DNA of 64,000 nucleotides from Bradyrhizobium ontarionense (GTDB taxonomy: Bacteria > Pseudomonadota > Alphaproteobacteria > Rhizobiales > Xanthobacteraceae). The first letter of the stretch is position 1; each line of letters starts with the position of its first letter. The DNA lies in the NCBI RefSeq assembly GCF_021088345.1, contig NZ_CP088156.1, positions 6,076,001-6,140,000 of the forward strand. Direction: 5' to 3'. Both the position numbers and the translations under genes were made by a program. The notes beneath the pieces are model-generated. The model ran no database searches. It saw nothing but the letters and a program-made list of their open reading frames with translations, and was not told the origin of the DNA. Below are positions 42,569-52,238 of the stretch, one piece after another.

Positions 42569-43114
42569 TCACTTCAGCTCCGACACCTCGCCCTCGGGCA
42601 GGTCGAACGCGAACGTGTTCAGCGTCATCGACACCATCGTGTAGTAGCCGCACAGGCCGATGATCTCGACCAGGCCGCGCTCGCCGAGCAGCGCGATCGC
42701 CTCGGCATAGAGCGCATCCGTCAGGCCGTGGCCCTCGTGCAGCGACTTGGCGACGTCGTAGATCATCTTCGCCTTGGGATCTTTGAACTCAGGCGTGCGG
42801 TGGTCGCGGATGTCCTCGATGATCTCAATGTCGAGCCCGCCGGCCAGCGCCAGGCGCTTGTGCGCGTACCATTCGTAATGCGCCGTCCAGTGCCGCGCCG
42901 TCACCAGGATCGCGATCTCCGACAACACAGCCGGAAACACCGTGTCGTAGCGCAGGAAGGCGCCGAGCCGGGTCGCATGGCGCGCCATCTCCGGGCTGTT
43001 GAGCCAGGCCATCATCGGCGGCGGCGGCGAGCCGCGCTTGCTGGCGATCGACTCGTCGTATGTCTGGCGCTGGTCGGCGCTCATTTCGCCAGGCGAAAGA
43101 AGTTTCAGGCGCAT
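42569..43114 (-). CDS. Carboxymuconolactone decarboxylase/AhpD-like family protein
   Basis: This 181-residue all-helical protein has the CMD fold (EIAILVTARHWTAHYEWYAHKRLALAGGLD). The CxxC of AhpD is absent, with Thr-Ala-His in its place, so a peroxidase role is unlikely. The His pair WTAHYEWYAH is typical of a CMD-like subgroup of unknown activity. The ATG at 43114 has GAGG nine bases upstream and is preferred over an upstream start. It may belong functionally with the acyl-CoA dehydrogenase genes that start divergently from it. Confidence 0.88.
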   Translation of the reverse strand: MRLKLLSPGEMSADQRQTYDESIASKRGSPPPPMMAWLNSPEMARHATRLGAFLRYDTVFPAVLSEIAILVTARHWTAHYEWYAHKRLALAGGLDIEIIEDIRDHRTPEFKDPKAKMIYDVAKSLHEGHGLTDALYAEAIALLGERGLVEIIGLCGYYTMVSMTLNTFAFDLPEGEVSELK

Positions 43115-43286
43115 GTTCGTTTCCTCGTATTTCACGCGGCGGCATCATGACCATAGAACGCGGACCAAGGCGAGGTCGGAGGCGACGCCGCCCGCCCGAT
43201 GCCGCGACATCGATGTTGAATTCCAGGAATGGCTGAGGTTAGGTCTGTGCAACGACAGCAATCATGGAAACGCGTGAGGACCTGAG

Positions 43287-44471
<1,185 letters not shown>

Positions 44472-44485
44472 TTCGCCACACTCGC

Positions 44486-44585
44486 CGTCATTCCGGGGCG
44501 CCGCGAAGCGGCGAGCCCGGAATCCATAACCACGATCGTGAGTATGGATTCCGGGCCTGGCCCTTCGGGCCATCCCGGAATGACG
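44486..44585. repeat. Palindromic intergenic repeat, family B copy 2
   Basis: Arms CGTCATTCCGG and CCGGAATGACG, with inner GGAATCCAT/ATGGATTCC around a CGATCGTGAG-containing loop, match copy 1 at 6079-6204. It lies between the two acyl-CoA dehydrogenase genes. Confidence 0.9.
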
Positions 44586-44622
44586 AGGCCAAATTGATTG
44601 CCATCGCTGCAACGGGATTCCC

Positions 44623-45762
44623 ATGCCTCTCCTCCTCACCGAAGAACAATCGATGCTCCGCGACAGCGCGCGCGGCCTGATCTCGGATCACGCGCCGGTC
44701 GCCCATCTGCGCAAGCTGCGCGACTCCCGCGACGAGACCGGCTTCTCCCGCGAGCTCTGGGCCACCTTCGCCGAGATGGGCTTTGCCGGCCTGTTGGTGC
44801 CGGAAGAGCACGGCGGCTCCGGCCTTGGCGCGGTCGAGGCCGGCGTCGTGATGGAGGAGATCGGCCGCACCTTGATGCCGTCGCCGTTCCTGGCGACCGC
44901 GGTGTTGTCAGCCGCGGCGCTGACGCGTGCCGGCTCGGCGGCGCAGAAATCGGAGTACTTGCCGAAGATCGCGAGCGGTGCGCTGCTCGCCGCGCTCGCG
45001 CTCGATGAAGGCGCCAAGCATCGTCCTTTGCACACGGCGCTGCAGGCCGCGCGCTCGGGCAACGGCTTCAAGCTCAACGGCGCCAAGGCAATGGTGGTCG
45101 ACGGCCACGTCGCTGATCTCCTGCTCGTCGTCGCGCGCAGCGCCGGCGCGCCGGGCGAGCGCGACGGCCTGACCTTGTTCCTGGTCGATCCCAAGGCGAA
45201 GGGCGTCGCGATCGAGCGCACGATCATGGTCGACGCGCACAACGCCGCGCGCATCAGCTTCGACGCTGTCGAGGTCACGGCGGATCACGTGCTGGGCGAC
45301 GTCGACGGTGGCGCGAACGTGCTGAACGCCGTGCTCGATCTCGGCCGCGGCGCGGTGGCCTCCGAGATGGTCGGTCTGAGCGAGGAGGTGTTCGGCCGCA
45401 CGGTCGCGTATCTGAAAGAGCGCAAACAATTCGGCAAGGCGATCGGCGAATTCCAGGCGCTGCAGCATCGTGCCGCGCACCTCTATATCGAGATCGAGAT
45501 CACCCGCGCCGCGGTGCTGAAGGCATTGCAGGCGCTCGATGCCGATCCCGCCAAGGCCGCTGCCGCGGTCGCAGTCGCCAAGGCGCGCGCCGGTGCGACG
45601 GCGACGCTTGCCGTCCAGGAGGGCGTGCAGATGCATGGCGGCATGGGCATGACCGACCAGTTCGACATCGGCTTCTTCATGAAGCGCGCCCGGGTCTGCG
45701 AGGAACTGCTTGGCGACGCCAACTACCACGCCGCCCAACTGGCGCAGTTGAGGGGGTATTGA
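44623..45762 (+). CDS. Acyl-CoA dehydrogenase family protein (second of a pair)
   Basis: This 379-residue protein has the same three-domain plan but low similarity to its neighbour. It keeps the C-terminal RKQFGKAIGEFQALQHRAAH and MHGGMGMTDQFDIGFFMKR segments. The usual catalytic and flavin-contact patterns of the middle domain are weaker than in the first gene, which fits a subunit role in a two-gene enzyme. Both genes are on the same strand, 150 bases apart with a family B repeat between them. Confidence 0.9.
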   Translation: MPLLLTEEQSMLRDSARGLISDHAPVAHLRKLRDSRDETGFSRELWATFAEMGFAGLLVPEEHGGSGLGAVEAGVVMEEIGRTLMPSPFLATAVLSAAALTRAGSAAQKSEYLPKIASGALLAALALDEGAKHRPLHTALQAARSGNGFKLNGAKAMVVDGHVADLLLVVARSAGAPGERDGLTLFLVDPKAKGVAIERTIMVDAHNAARISFDAVEVTADHVLGDVDGGANVLNAVLDLGRGAVASEMVGLSEEVFGRTVAYLKERKQFGKAIGEFQALQHRAAHLYIEIEITRAAVLKALQALDADPAKAAAAVAVAKARAGATATLAVQEGVQMHGGMGMTDQFDIGFFMKRARVCEELLGDANYHAAQLAQLRGY

Positions 45763-45806
45763 GTGCAGGCTTCATTGCTGAGCGCGCTCATCGCCCAAAA
45801 ACTCAG

Positions 45807-45909
45807 CTGTCATCGTCCGCGCAGGCGGACGATCCAGTACGCCGAGACAGCAGTCGTGAATCGAGAAGCCGCGGCGTACTGGGTACCCCGCCTTCGCGGG
45901 GTACGACAG
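45807..45909. repeat. Palindromic intergenic repeat, family E
   Basis: The inner arms CCAGTACGCCG and CGGCGTACTGG are perfect inverted repeats. The outer parts contain GTCCGCGCAGGCGGAC and TACCCCGCCTTCGCGGGGTA hairpins, and CTGTC/GACAG closes the element. Only one copy was found in this window. It lies between two convergent genes. Confidence 0.8.
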
Positions 45910-45964
45910 TCTTTGTAGATCGCGACAATGAGCGCGCCCTCATCGAGGACGCGCCCTCGCCGCA

Positions 45965-46477
45965 TCAATGATGCATCGGCATCTTCGCGGGCGGCAGCAG
46001 CACCTTGTCGATGACGTGGATGACGCCGTTCGAGGCCATGATGTCGGCCTGCACGACGTGCGCGTCGTTGACCTGCACGCCGAGCATGGTGCCGTCGACG
46101 TCGACCTTCTGGCCCTGCGCGGTCTTCACGGTCAGCTTCTTGCCGGCGACGTCGCCCGCCTTCACCGCGCCGGGGATCACGTGATACTTCAGGATCGCGG
46201 CGAGCTTGCCCTTGTTCTTCGGCTTCGGCAGATCCTCGACCGTGCCGGGCGGCAGCGCGGCGAACGCCGCGTCAGTCGGCGCGAACACGGTGAACGGGCC
46301 CTTGCTCTTCAGCACCGGCACGACGCCAGCGGCCTTGGCTGCGGTGACCAGCGTCTTGAACTGGCCGGCGCCGACGGCGGTATCGACGATGTCGGCAGCG
46401 CGCGCCGCCGTTGCTGACATGGAGAGCGCGCCCAGCATCAACGCGCCGGCCACGAACGAACGAAATCCCAGCGTCAT
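45965..46477 (-). CDS. Fasciclin (FAS1) domain secreted protein
   Basis: This 170-residue protein has a signal peptide (SFVAGALMLGALSMSATA, cleaved after ARA) and one FAS1 domain. The two conserved blocks are FTVFAPTDAAFAALP (H1) and VIHVIDKVLLP (H2), with the YH motif in LKYHVIPG. FAS1 proteins mediate adhesion or bind carbohydrate and lipid ligands at the cell surface. GGGGAAA precedes the ATG. It is monocistronic. Confidence 0.94.
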   Translation of the reverse strand: MTLGFRSFVAGALMLGALSMSATAARAADIVDTAVGAGQFKTLVTAAKAAGVVPVLKSKGPFTVFAPTDAAFAALPPGTVEDLPKPKNKGKLAAILKYHVIPGAVKAGDVAGKKLTVKTAQGQKVDVDGTMLGVQVNDAHVVQADIMASNGVIHVIDKVLLPPAKMPMHH

Positions 46478-46725
46478 TCGAATTTTCCCCTGTGAACTGA
46501 ACTAATGAGTTGGCTGATGCGCGACAAGGATTTGCGGCCCTCGTTCGCCCCTTCGTCCGGGTCGCATCACCCTGACCAGATTGGTCGGGTTCGTTACGAA
46601 TGGTGCGCTCGGATGGATTTTCGGATGCGTTCACGAACTCGTGAGCGCGAGCATCTGCGCGGCCAATGCCGGCCGCGACACGCATGAATCCGCTGAACTA
46701 ATTGCCCGATCCGCGCATGCGCGCT

Positions 46726-46759
46726 GCCCGTCGGGCCAATTTGTCGCAACCCGACGGGC
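46726..46759. repeat. Hairpin with 10-base perfect arms
   Basis: GCCCGTCGGG (46726-46735) and CCCGACGGGC (46750-46759) flank a 14-base loop. A third related unit GCCGTCGGGC follows directly downstream. It marks the left side of the structured region. Confidence 0.7.
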
Positions 46760-47036
46760 GTTGTGCCGTCGGGCAAATCACCGGCACATTCCCTGCCGTC
46801 TTGGCCCACAAGAGGGACGCTTCGCGGTCGTCACGGGTGTCGGGCTGATGATGCGATGGACGCATCGGATCGCAGCGTGAGGTGATCGCGCCGACGAACG
46901 ATTGCGATGCGGACGTGAAGACGCGTGGTCCTGGCGCCCCGATGCTGGCGCCAAGTTGGCGGGTGATGATCCCAGCCGGCGACGGTGGCTAACAAGCCGG
47001 ACACCGGGGAGAGCGCGACATAAGCGTTAACACCAT

Positions 47037-47142
47037 CGCGCAGGGAGGGCCGGGTCGTTCCGGCTGTACCTGTGGTTCCTGCCCCGTGCTTTTTTTTGCA
47101 CGGGGGCCACGGGCCTCAGCCGAGGCCCGGCCTTCCCTGCGC
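47037..47142. repeat. Large palindrome with an internal T8-loop hairpin
   Basis: The outer arms begin with GCGCAGGGAGGGCCGGG and end with CCCGGCCTTCCCTGCGC (one mismatch zone). Inside lies CCCCGTGC-TTTTTTTT-GCACGGGG (47082-47105), a perfect 8-base stem with a loop of eight T residues. On either strand the structure resembles a strong pause or terminator. Confidence 0.75.
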
Positions 47143-47306
47143 CCTCTGTCTGGAGAGGGCGGACGAATTTGGCAAAGCTCGGGCGCGTGACGCGTCGCGA
47201 GAACGGTGATTGTTGTGTGCCGTTCGACGTCGGTGCCGTGCTCACAGCCCGTGTCGTGCCCACAGCGCGCGAATATCGAAAGTCAATCGCGGTGCTCATG
47301 ACTGCG

Positions 47307-47462
47307 CCCTCTCCCCTTGCGGGAGAGGGCTACACGAAAGCCAACTCCAAGCTCACTCGGGTGAGGGGTTGGTGCCACATATTCAGGCCTGAGCCCGCGG
47401 CTACCCCTCCCCCGGTTTCGATGCTTCGCATCGAAACCACCCTCTCCCACAAGGGGAGAGGG
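47307..47462. repeat. Palindromic intergenic repeat, family D copy 2 (inverted relative to copy 1)
   Basis: The end hairpins CCCTCTCCCCTTGCGGGAGAGGG-like (47307-47329 and 47440-47462) differ from perfect inversion by one base. The inner hairpin GGTTTCGATGC-TTC-GCATCGAAACC lies at 47414-47438. Its reverse complement aligns over the full length with 42367-42522, including flanking bases. Confidence 0.92.
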
Positions 47463-47521
47463 TGCACCGAGTCCTTGGCGGCATGGTGCGCCAATTGGGA
47501 GTTAGTTAGCGAAACCCACCC

Positions 47522-48559
47522 CTACCGGATCGGCGGTGCGTACTGAATTCCGCCGGCGTTCCACAATTGGTTCATGCCGCGCGGAATCTTCAGCTTCGAC
47601 TCGCTGCCGACGTTGCGCTCATAGACCTCGCCGTAATTGCCGACGTGACGGATGACACGCGCCACCCAGTCTTTCGACAAACCGAGGTCCTGGCCATAGG
47701 TGCCCTCGTTGCCGACCAGCCGCATCACGTCGGGCTTCGTCGACTTCAGCGCCTCGTCGATGTTCTTGGAGGTGACGCCGAGCTCCTCGGCATTGATCAT
47801 CGCATACAGCGTCCACTTCACGATCATCATCCAGTCGTCGTCGCGCTGGCGCACCACGGGCGCCAGCGGCTCCTTGGAGATCATGTCCGGCAGGATGTCG
47901 TGATCGTTCGGCTTCGACAGGATCTGGCGCAGCGCGTAGAGCTGCGAGACGTCGGCGGTGAAGGTGTCGCACCGGCCGCTGTCATAGGCCTTGATGACGT
48001 CGTCGAGCTTCGGAAGCTTCACTTCCTCATACTTCATGTTGTTGGCACGGAAGTAGTCACCGAGGTTGAGCGCGTTGGTGGTCGCGTCCTGCACGCAGAC
48101 CTTGCTGCCATTGAGATCCAGCGCGGTCTCGAGCTTGCGCGACCGCGGCACCATGAAGCCCTGGCCGTCGTAATAGGCCACGGCCGGGAAATACAGGTCG
48201 TAATTCTGCTCGCGCGCCATGCTCCAGGTGGTGTTGCGCGAGAGGATGTCGACCTTGCGGCTCTGCAGCTCCTTGAAGCGCTCATTGGCGTCGAGCGGCA
48301 CGAACCTCGCCTTGGTCGGATCGTCGAAGATCGCAGCCGCCACCGCGCGGCAGAAGTCGACGTCGAAGCCGGTCCAGTTGCCCTTGTCGTCGGGAATCGA
48401 AAAGCCGGGCAGACCGGCATTGACGCCGCACAGCACCTCGCCGCGGCGGACGGTCCGCTTCAGGGTGCGGGTGTCGTACATCTCATAGGTGACGGCGAGG
48501 GCCGCAACGAGAACGGCAACGGCGAGCCCGATCAGCAGGCCGCCTCGGAAAGTGCGCAT
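47522..48559 (-). CDS. Amino-acid ABC transporter substrate-binding protein (AapJ/GltI-like)
   Basis: This 345-residue protein has an N-terminal hydrophobic segment (about 8-26) acting as signal or anchor. It has the type II binding fold of general amino-acid binding proteins: VRRGEVLCGVNAGLPGFSIPDDKGNWTG at the start (the AapJ hallmark), then DILSRNTTWSMAREQNYDLYF and GRCDTFTADVSQLYALR. It probably binds several L-amino acids. The aapQMP permease and ATPase genes are not adjacent. The ATG at 48559 is preferred over a TTG two codons upstream. Confidence 0.92.
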   Translation of the reverse strand: MRTFRGGLLIGLAVAVLVAALAVTYEMYDTRTLKRTVRRGEVLCGVNAGLPGFSIPDDKGNWTGFDVDFCRAVAAAIFDDPTKARFVPLDANERFKELQSRKVDILSRNTTWSMAREQNYDLYFPAVAYYDGQGFMVPRSRKLETALDLNGSKVCVQDATTNALNLGDYFRANNMKYEEVKLPKLDDVIKAYDSGRCDTFTADVSQLYALRQILSKPNDHDILPDMISKEPLAPVVRQRDDDWMMIVKWTLYAMINAEELGVTSKNIDEALKSTKPDVMRLVGNEGTYGQDLGLSKDWVARVIRHVGNYGEVYERNVGSESKLKIPRGMNQLWNAGGIQYAPPIR

Positions 48560-48625
48560 GGTCAATCTCTTTCGAAAAATGTCAGGACAAAGCGATGGCT
48601 GGAAATCCGGCGGCCTTGGCCGCCG

Positions 48626-49219
48626 TCACAGTTCCGGCTTCTGCTTCACGACGACCTTGGTGCCGACCGGCACGCGGTCGAACAGGTCGGCAACATCGGC
48701 ATTCACCAGGCGGAAGCAGCCAGAGGAAATCTTGGTGCCGATGGTCCAGGGCTGGTTGGTGCCGTGAATGCGGTACACGGTGGTGCCCAGATACATCGCC
48801 CGCGCCCCCAGCGGGTTGCCGGGGCCGCCCGCCATGAAGCGCGGCAGATAAGGCTGGCGCTGGATCATCTCCGGCGGCGGCGTCCAGTCCGGCCACTCGG
48901 CCTTCTTGGTGATGTTGAGCAGCCCCTGCCACTGGAAGCCGTCACGGCCGACGCCGATGCCGTAGCGGATGGCACGGCCGCCCGGCTGCACCAGATAGAG
49001 GTGGCGCTCCGCGGTGGAGACGATGATGGTGCCCGGCGGCTCGGTGGTGCGGAAATAGACGACCTGCTTGCGCCATTCGGGATCGAGCTCGTAGCCGTCA
49101 TCGGCGACGAGGCCGGGCTGGTCGCCCGGATCCTCGGACTGGGCGAAGCTGTGCGATGCGGACAGCGCCAGCGCGATGGCGGCGCTGGTGACACAAAGCA
49201 GGCGACGAAAACTCGGCAT
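48626..49219 (-). CDS. L,D-transpeptidase (YkuD domain)
   Basis: This 197-residue exported protein has a signal peptide (LLCVTSAAIALALSASHSFA). The YkuD catalytic domain shows IHGTNQPWTIGTKISSGCFR, with the catalytic His and Cys of the HGT...SxGCxR motif. It cross-links peptidoglycan stem peptides (3-3 links) or attaches proteins to the wall in the periplasm. GAGGAG precedes the ATG. It is downstream of the oxidase operon on the same strand. Confidence 0.94.
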   Translation of the reverse strand: MPSFRRLLCVTSAAIALALSASHSFAQSEDPGDQPGLVADDGYELDPEWRKQVVYFRTTEPPGTIIVSTAERHLYLVQPGGRAIRYGIGVGRDGFQWQGLLNITKKAEWPDWTPPPEMIQRQPYLPRFMAGGPGNPLGARAMYLGTTVYRIHGTNQPWTIGTKISSGCFRLVNADVADLFDRVPVGTKVVVKQKPEL

Positions 49220-49337
49220 TCAAAGCTCTCCTCAACGGACCCCTGCGAAGCTCGCCCAACGAAATCACCCGCCAAATCTCAGGGGCATAACGGCTGCAAA
49301 GTCAAGGCGAGGACGGGTGCGCAGTGCGCGGGGCACG

Positions 49338-49463
49338 TCATCCGAGCTTCATCCAGAGCCGCAACAGGAAAGCGATCGTGCCGACAGTGGCCACTCCCGC
49401 GAGCCACAGCGCCGCGAACCAGGCAAGACGCTTCGCGAGCGGTGGGGGTTGGGGAACGGGCAT
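49338..49463 (-). CDS. DUF2474 small membrane protein of the cio-type bd oxidase
   Basis: This 41-residue protein has one membrane helix (about 12-34) preceded by a Pro-rich start (MPVPQPPPLAKRLAWFAALW). Its ATG overlaps the stop of the subunit II gene by one base (TGATG), so translation is coupled. DUF2474 proteins regularly follow cyanide-insensitive bd oxidase genes and are thought to act like CydX, stabilising the complex. It is easily missed because of its size. Confidence 0.85.
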   Translation of the reverse strand: MPVPQPPPLAKRLAWFAALWLAGVATVGTIAFLLRLWMKLG

Positions 49464-50473
49464 CAATGATAGCCGCTGTCGTGTCCCACCTTGCCGCGAA
49501 ACACCCAATAGGCCCAGCCGGTGTAGCCGAGGATCAGCGGCACCAGCACCAGGACGCCGGGCAGCATCAGCAGCTGGCTGCGTTCGGGCGCCGCAGCCTG
49601 CCAGATCGTGATGCTCTGCGGCACGACATAGGGATAGATGCTGATGCCGAGCCCGGCGTAGGACAGGAAGAACAGCGCCAGCGCGAGAAAGAACGGCCAG
49701 ACATCGTGCTTCTGGGCGAGGTTCTTCATCAGCAGCACGGTGACCGCGACGACGGCGAGCGGCACCGGCGCGGTCAGGAACACGGCCGGCCGGGTGAACC
49801 AACGCTGCGCGTACTGGTTCGTCAGCAGCGGAGTCGCCAGGCTGACGGCGGCGATCGCCAGCAGCATCGCGATCATCAGGTACCAGCTGATGCGATACGC
49901 CTTGTCGCGCAGGTCACCCTCGGTCTTCAGGATCAGCCAGGTGGCGCCGAGCAGCGCATAGCCGACCACGAGCGAGACGCCGGTGAGGATGCTGAACGGC
50001 GTCAGCCAGTCCCACCAGCCGCCGGCATAGTGGCGTCCCTCGACATGCACGCCCTGCAGGATGGCGCCGAGCGCGATGCCCTGCGCCAATGCCGCGACCC
50101 ACGAGCCGCCGGTAAAGGCGATGTCCCAGAGATTGCGTGTGGCACGCGTGCGCCAGCGGAATTCGAAGGCGACGCCGCGGAAGATCAGCCCGACCAGCAT
50201 CGCGATCAGCGGCGCATACAGCGCCGGCAGCAGGACGGCGTAGGCGAGCGGGAACGCCGCCATCAGGCCGCCGCCGCCGAGCACCAGCCAGGTTTCGTTG
50301 CCGTCCCACACCGGCGCGACGGTGTTGGTGATGACGTCGCGGTCCTGCTTGCCCGGAAACAGTGGGAAGAGGATGCCGAGGCCGAGATCGAAGCCGTCCA
50401 TCACGACATAGATGAACACCGCAAGCGCGATGATGAAGGCCCAGAGCACGGTGAGGTCGAAGGGGACGGTCAT
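49463..50473 (-). CDS. cioB: Cytochrome bd-type ubiquinol oxidase subunit II (cyanide-insensitive type)
   Basis: This 336-residue inner-membrane protein has about eight helices. CydB-type features are VIMDGFDLGLGILFPL-like (YVVMDGFDLGLGILFP) at helix 1 and VWDGNETWLVLGGGGLMAAFP. It pairs with subunit I to reduce oxygen to water with electrons from quinol. The ATG overlaps the subunit I stop by four bases. It is followed by the DUF2474 gene. Confidence 0.94.
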   Translation of the reverse strand: MTVPFDLTVLWAFIIALAVFIYVVMDGFDLGLGILFPLFPGKQDRDVITNTVAPVWDGNETWLVLGGGGLMAAFPLAYAVLLPALYAPLIAMLVGLIFRGVAFEFRWRTRATRNLWDIAFTGGSWVAALAQGIALGAILQGVHVEGRHYAGGWWDWLTPFSILTGVSLVVGYALLGATWLILKTEGDLRDKAYRISWYLMIAMLLAIAAVSLATPLLTNQYAQRWFTRPAVFLTAPVPLAVVAVTVLLMKNLAQKHDVWPFFLALALFFLSYAGLGISIYPYVVPQSITIWQAAAPERSQLLMLPGVLVLVPLILGYTGWAYWVFRGKVGHDSGYH

Positions 50474-51876
50474 GATCCGACGGCTCCCTGCACGACGCCG
50501 GCGGCGGGCGTGACGCCTGCGGTGCGGATCGGCTGCGCGCTGCTCGGTCCGGGCTCACCGGCATGCGGCGGCTCGGCCATCAGGCGCAGGATGTAGAGCA
50601 CACCCGCGGCGAAAATGATGAAATAGACGATGATGAAGACGAGCAGCGAGGTGCCGACGGCGGGTGCGGCCAGCGGCGACACCGAATCGGCAGTGCGCAG
50701 CAGCCCGTACACGGTGAAGGGCTGGCGGCCGGTCTCGGTCGTGATCCAGCCGGCCATCACGGCGACGAAGCCGGCCGGCCCCATGGCGATCGCGAAACGA
50801 TGCAGCAGCCGATTGACATACAGCCGGCCGCGCCAGCGCTCCCACAGGCTGAACAGGCCGAGCGCCAGCATCAGGAAGCCGAGGCCGACCATGATGCGGA
50901 ACGACCAGAACGTGATCGGCACCGGCGGCCAGTCCTTGCGCGGCACAGTGTCGAGGCCGGCCATCGGCGCGTCGATCGAATGTTTCAGGATCAGCGAGCC
51001 GAATTTCGGGATGCCGATTGCCCATTTCAGCTCGCCCTTGGCCTGGTCGGGCCAGCCGAACAGATACAGCGGCGCGCCGTCCTTGTGGCTCTCGAAATGG
51101 CCTTCCATGGCCATGATCTTCACCGGCTGGTGCTCCAGCGTGTTCAGCCCATGCTGGTCGCCGGCGAGGATCTGGATCGGCGCCACCAACGTCGCCATCC
51201 ACATCGCCATCGAGAACATCACGCGGGGGCCGGGCAGGTGCGGGTTGCGCAGCAGATGAAAGGCCCCGACGGCGCCGACCACCAGCGAGGTGGTCAGATA
51301 GGCCGCCAGCACCATGTGGACCAGCCGGTAGGGGAACGACGGATTGAAGATCACCTTGAGCCAGTCGACCGAGACGAACTGGCCGTCGGCGTTGACGGCA
51401 TAGCCCGCCGGGGTCTGCATCCAGGAATTGGCCGAGAGGATCCAGAACGCCGAGATCAGGGTGCCGATCGCCACCATCAAGGTGGCGAGGAAATGCAGCT
51501 TGGGTCCGACGCGCTTGAGGCCGAACAGCATGACGCCGAGGAATCCCGCCTCGAGGAAGAAGGCGGTCAGCACCTCATAGGCCATCAGCGGGCCGATCAC
51601 CGGACCGACCTTGTCGGAGTAGACCGACCAGTTGGTGCCGAACTGATACGACATCACGATGCCGGAGACCACGCCCATGCCGAAGACGATGGCGAAGATC
51701 TTGAGCCAGTAATTGAAGACGTTGAGATAGACGTCGCGGCCGGTCCACAGCCACAGCGCCTCCAGCACGGCGAGGTAGGAGGCGAGCCCGATCGAGAAGG
51801 CGGGGAAGATGATGTGGAACGTGACCGTGAAGGCGAATTGCGCGCGCGCCAGCTCCACCGCGTCCAAACCGAACAT
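50470..51876 (-). CDS. cioA: Cytochrome bd-type ubiquinol oxidase subunit I (cyanide-insensitive type)
   Basis: This 468-residue inner-membrane protein binds the haems. The N-terminal haem ligand is His21 in FTVTFHIIFPAFSIGLA. GRQPFTVYGLLRT is the CydA-type GRQPW region and the Q-loop is short, as in the CIO branch. A GTG two codons upstream is an alternative start. Such oxidases have high oxygen affinity and resist cyanide, sulfide and NO, which would suit a sulfur-oxidising cell. No cydDC assembly genes are adjacent. Confidence 0.94.
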   Translation of the reverse strand: MFGLDAVELARAQFAFTVTFHIIFPAFSIGLASYLAVLEALWLWTGRDVYLNVFNYWLKIFAIVFGMGVVSGIVMSYQFGTNWSVYSDKVGPVIGPLMAYEVLTAFFLEAGFLGVMLFGLKRVGPKLHFLATLMVAIGTLISAFWILSANSWMQTPAGYAVNADGQFVSVDWLKVIFNPSFPYRLVHMVLAAYLTTSLVVGAVGAFHLLRNPHLPGPRVMFSMAMWMATLVAPIQILAGDQHGLNTLEHQPVKIMAMEGHFESHKDGAPLYLFGWPDQAKGELKWAIGIPKFGSLILKHSIDAPMAGLDTVPRKDWPPVPITFWSFRIMVGLGFLMLALGLFSLWERWRGRLYVNRLLHRFAIAMGPAGFVAVMAGWITTETGRQPFTVYGLLRTADSVSPLAAPAVGTSLLVFIIVYFIIFAAGVLYILRLMAEPPHAGEPGPSSAQPIRTAGVTPAAGVVQGAVGS

Positions 51877-52238
51877 GCGCACCGTCCGTCGTCATTGCTG
51901 TCGGGCCTGTAGCACAGCCCCATGACGGCAGGATCGCACCGGTGCCCGTCGATATCAAATGGTCAAATCGCCCTACAGAGACGTGGCCGTTCCGCAAAAC
52001 GACGAAGACCCGGCGGGGGGCATCCGCCGGGTCTTCGGAGCAACCTTGGAAGGTGGAGGTATCCTTGAATTTGCTCGTTCAAAACTGAGATCAGCTGGGG
52101 GACTGACGTTCAGTTGATGGAGATGGTGTAGCAGGCGACGTTTTCGGAGTGATTTCACTGATTGTTTCAATTGTTTCGTTCGGCGATTTTCTCGGTGTCG
52201 TCGGAACCCGGCGCGACGCCGGCCCCGACGAGGGAAGG
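51877..52238. other. Intergenic region between sigma factor and cioA
   Basis: These 362 bases carry a strong hairpin (52003-52037) that should end the sigma factor transcript. Beyond it, about 120 bases form the presumed cioA promoter. TTTGA is repeated at short distance just before the oxidase gene but no complete FixK or FNR dyad is present. Confidence 0.55.
52003..52037 (-). terminator. Probable terminator downstream of the ECF sigma factor gene
   Basis: A 14-base perfect stem (CGAAGACCCGGCGG and CCGCCGGGTCTTCG) surrounds a 7-base loop. On the minus strand it is followed by TCGTTTTG, a short T run. It lies between the sigma factor gene and cioA, both on the minus strand, so it should insulate them. 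Confidence 0.7.

Larger units (their letters stand above)
46478..47521. other. About 1 kb gene-free region with several structured segments
   Basis: No frame here resembles a protein. From left to right it holds the fasciclin promoter, a hairpin GCCCGTCGGG/CCCGACGGGC (46726-46759), a GC-rich stretch, a large palindrome (47037-47142) and a family D repeat (47307-47462). The composition and order from about 46720 to 47165 resemble a long non-coding element I recall from other Bradyrhizobium intergenic regions. Confidence 0.6.

Noticed and set aside
45759..45971. A short plus-strand frame after the second acyl-CoA dehydrogenase gene
   Set aside because: Most of it is translation of the family E palindrome, and there is no ribosome site.
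47567..50596. A 1009-codon plus-strand open frame covering five minus-strand genes
   Set aside because: It is antisense to well-recognised genes (AapJ-like, L,D-transpeptidase, cioAB). Its translation is rich in Arg, His, Asp and Gly with no fold signature, the usual mirror frame in GC-rich DNA.
52003..52037. Riboswitch or attenuator ahead of cioA
   Set aside because: The structure is a single perfect hairpin with a short T run at the end of the sigma factor transcript, and no alternative pairing is visible. A terminator is the simpler reading.
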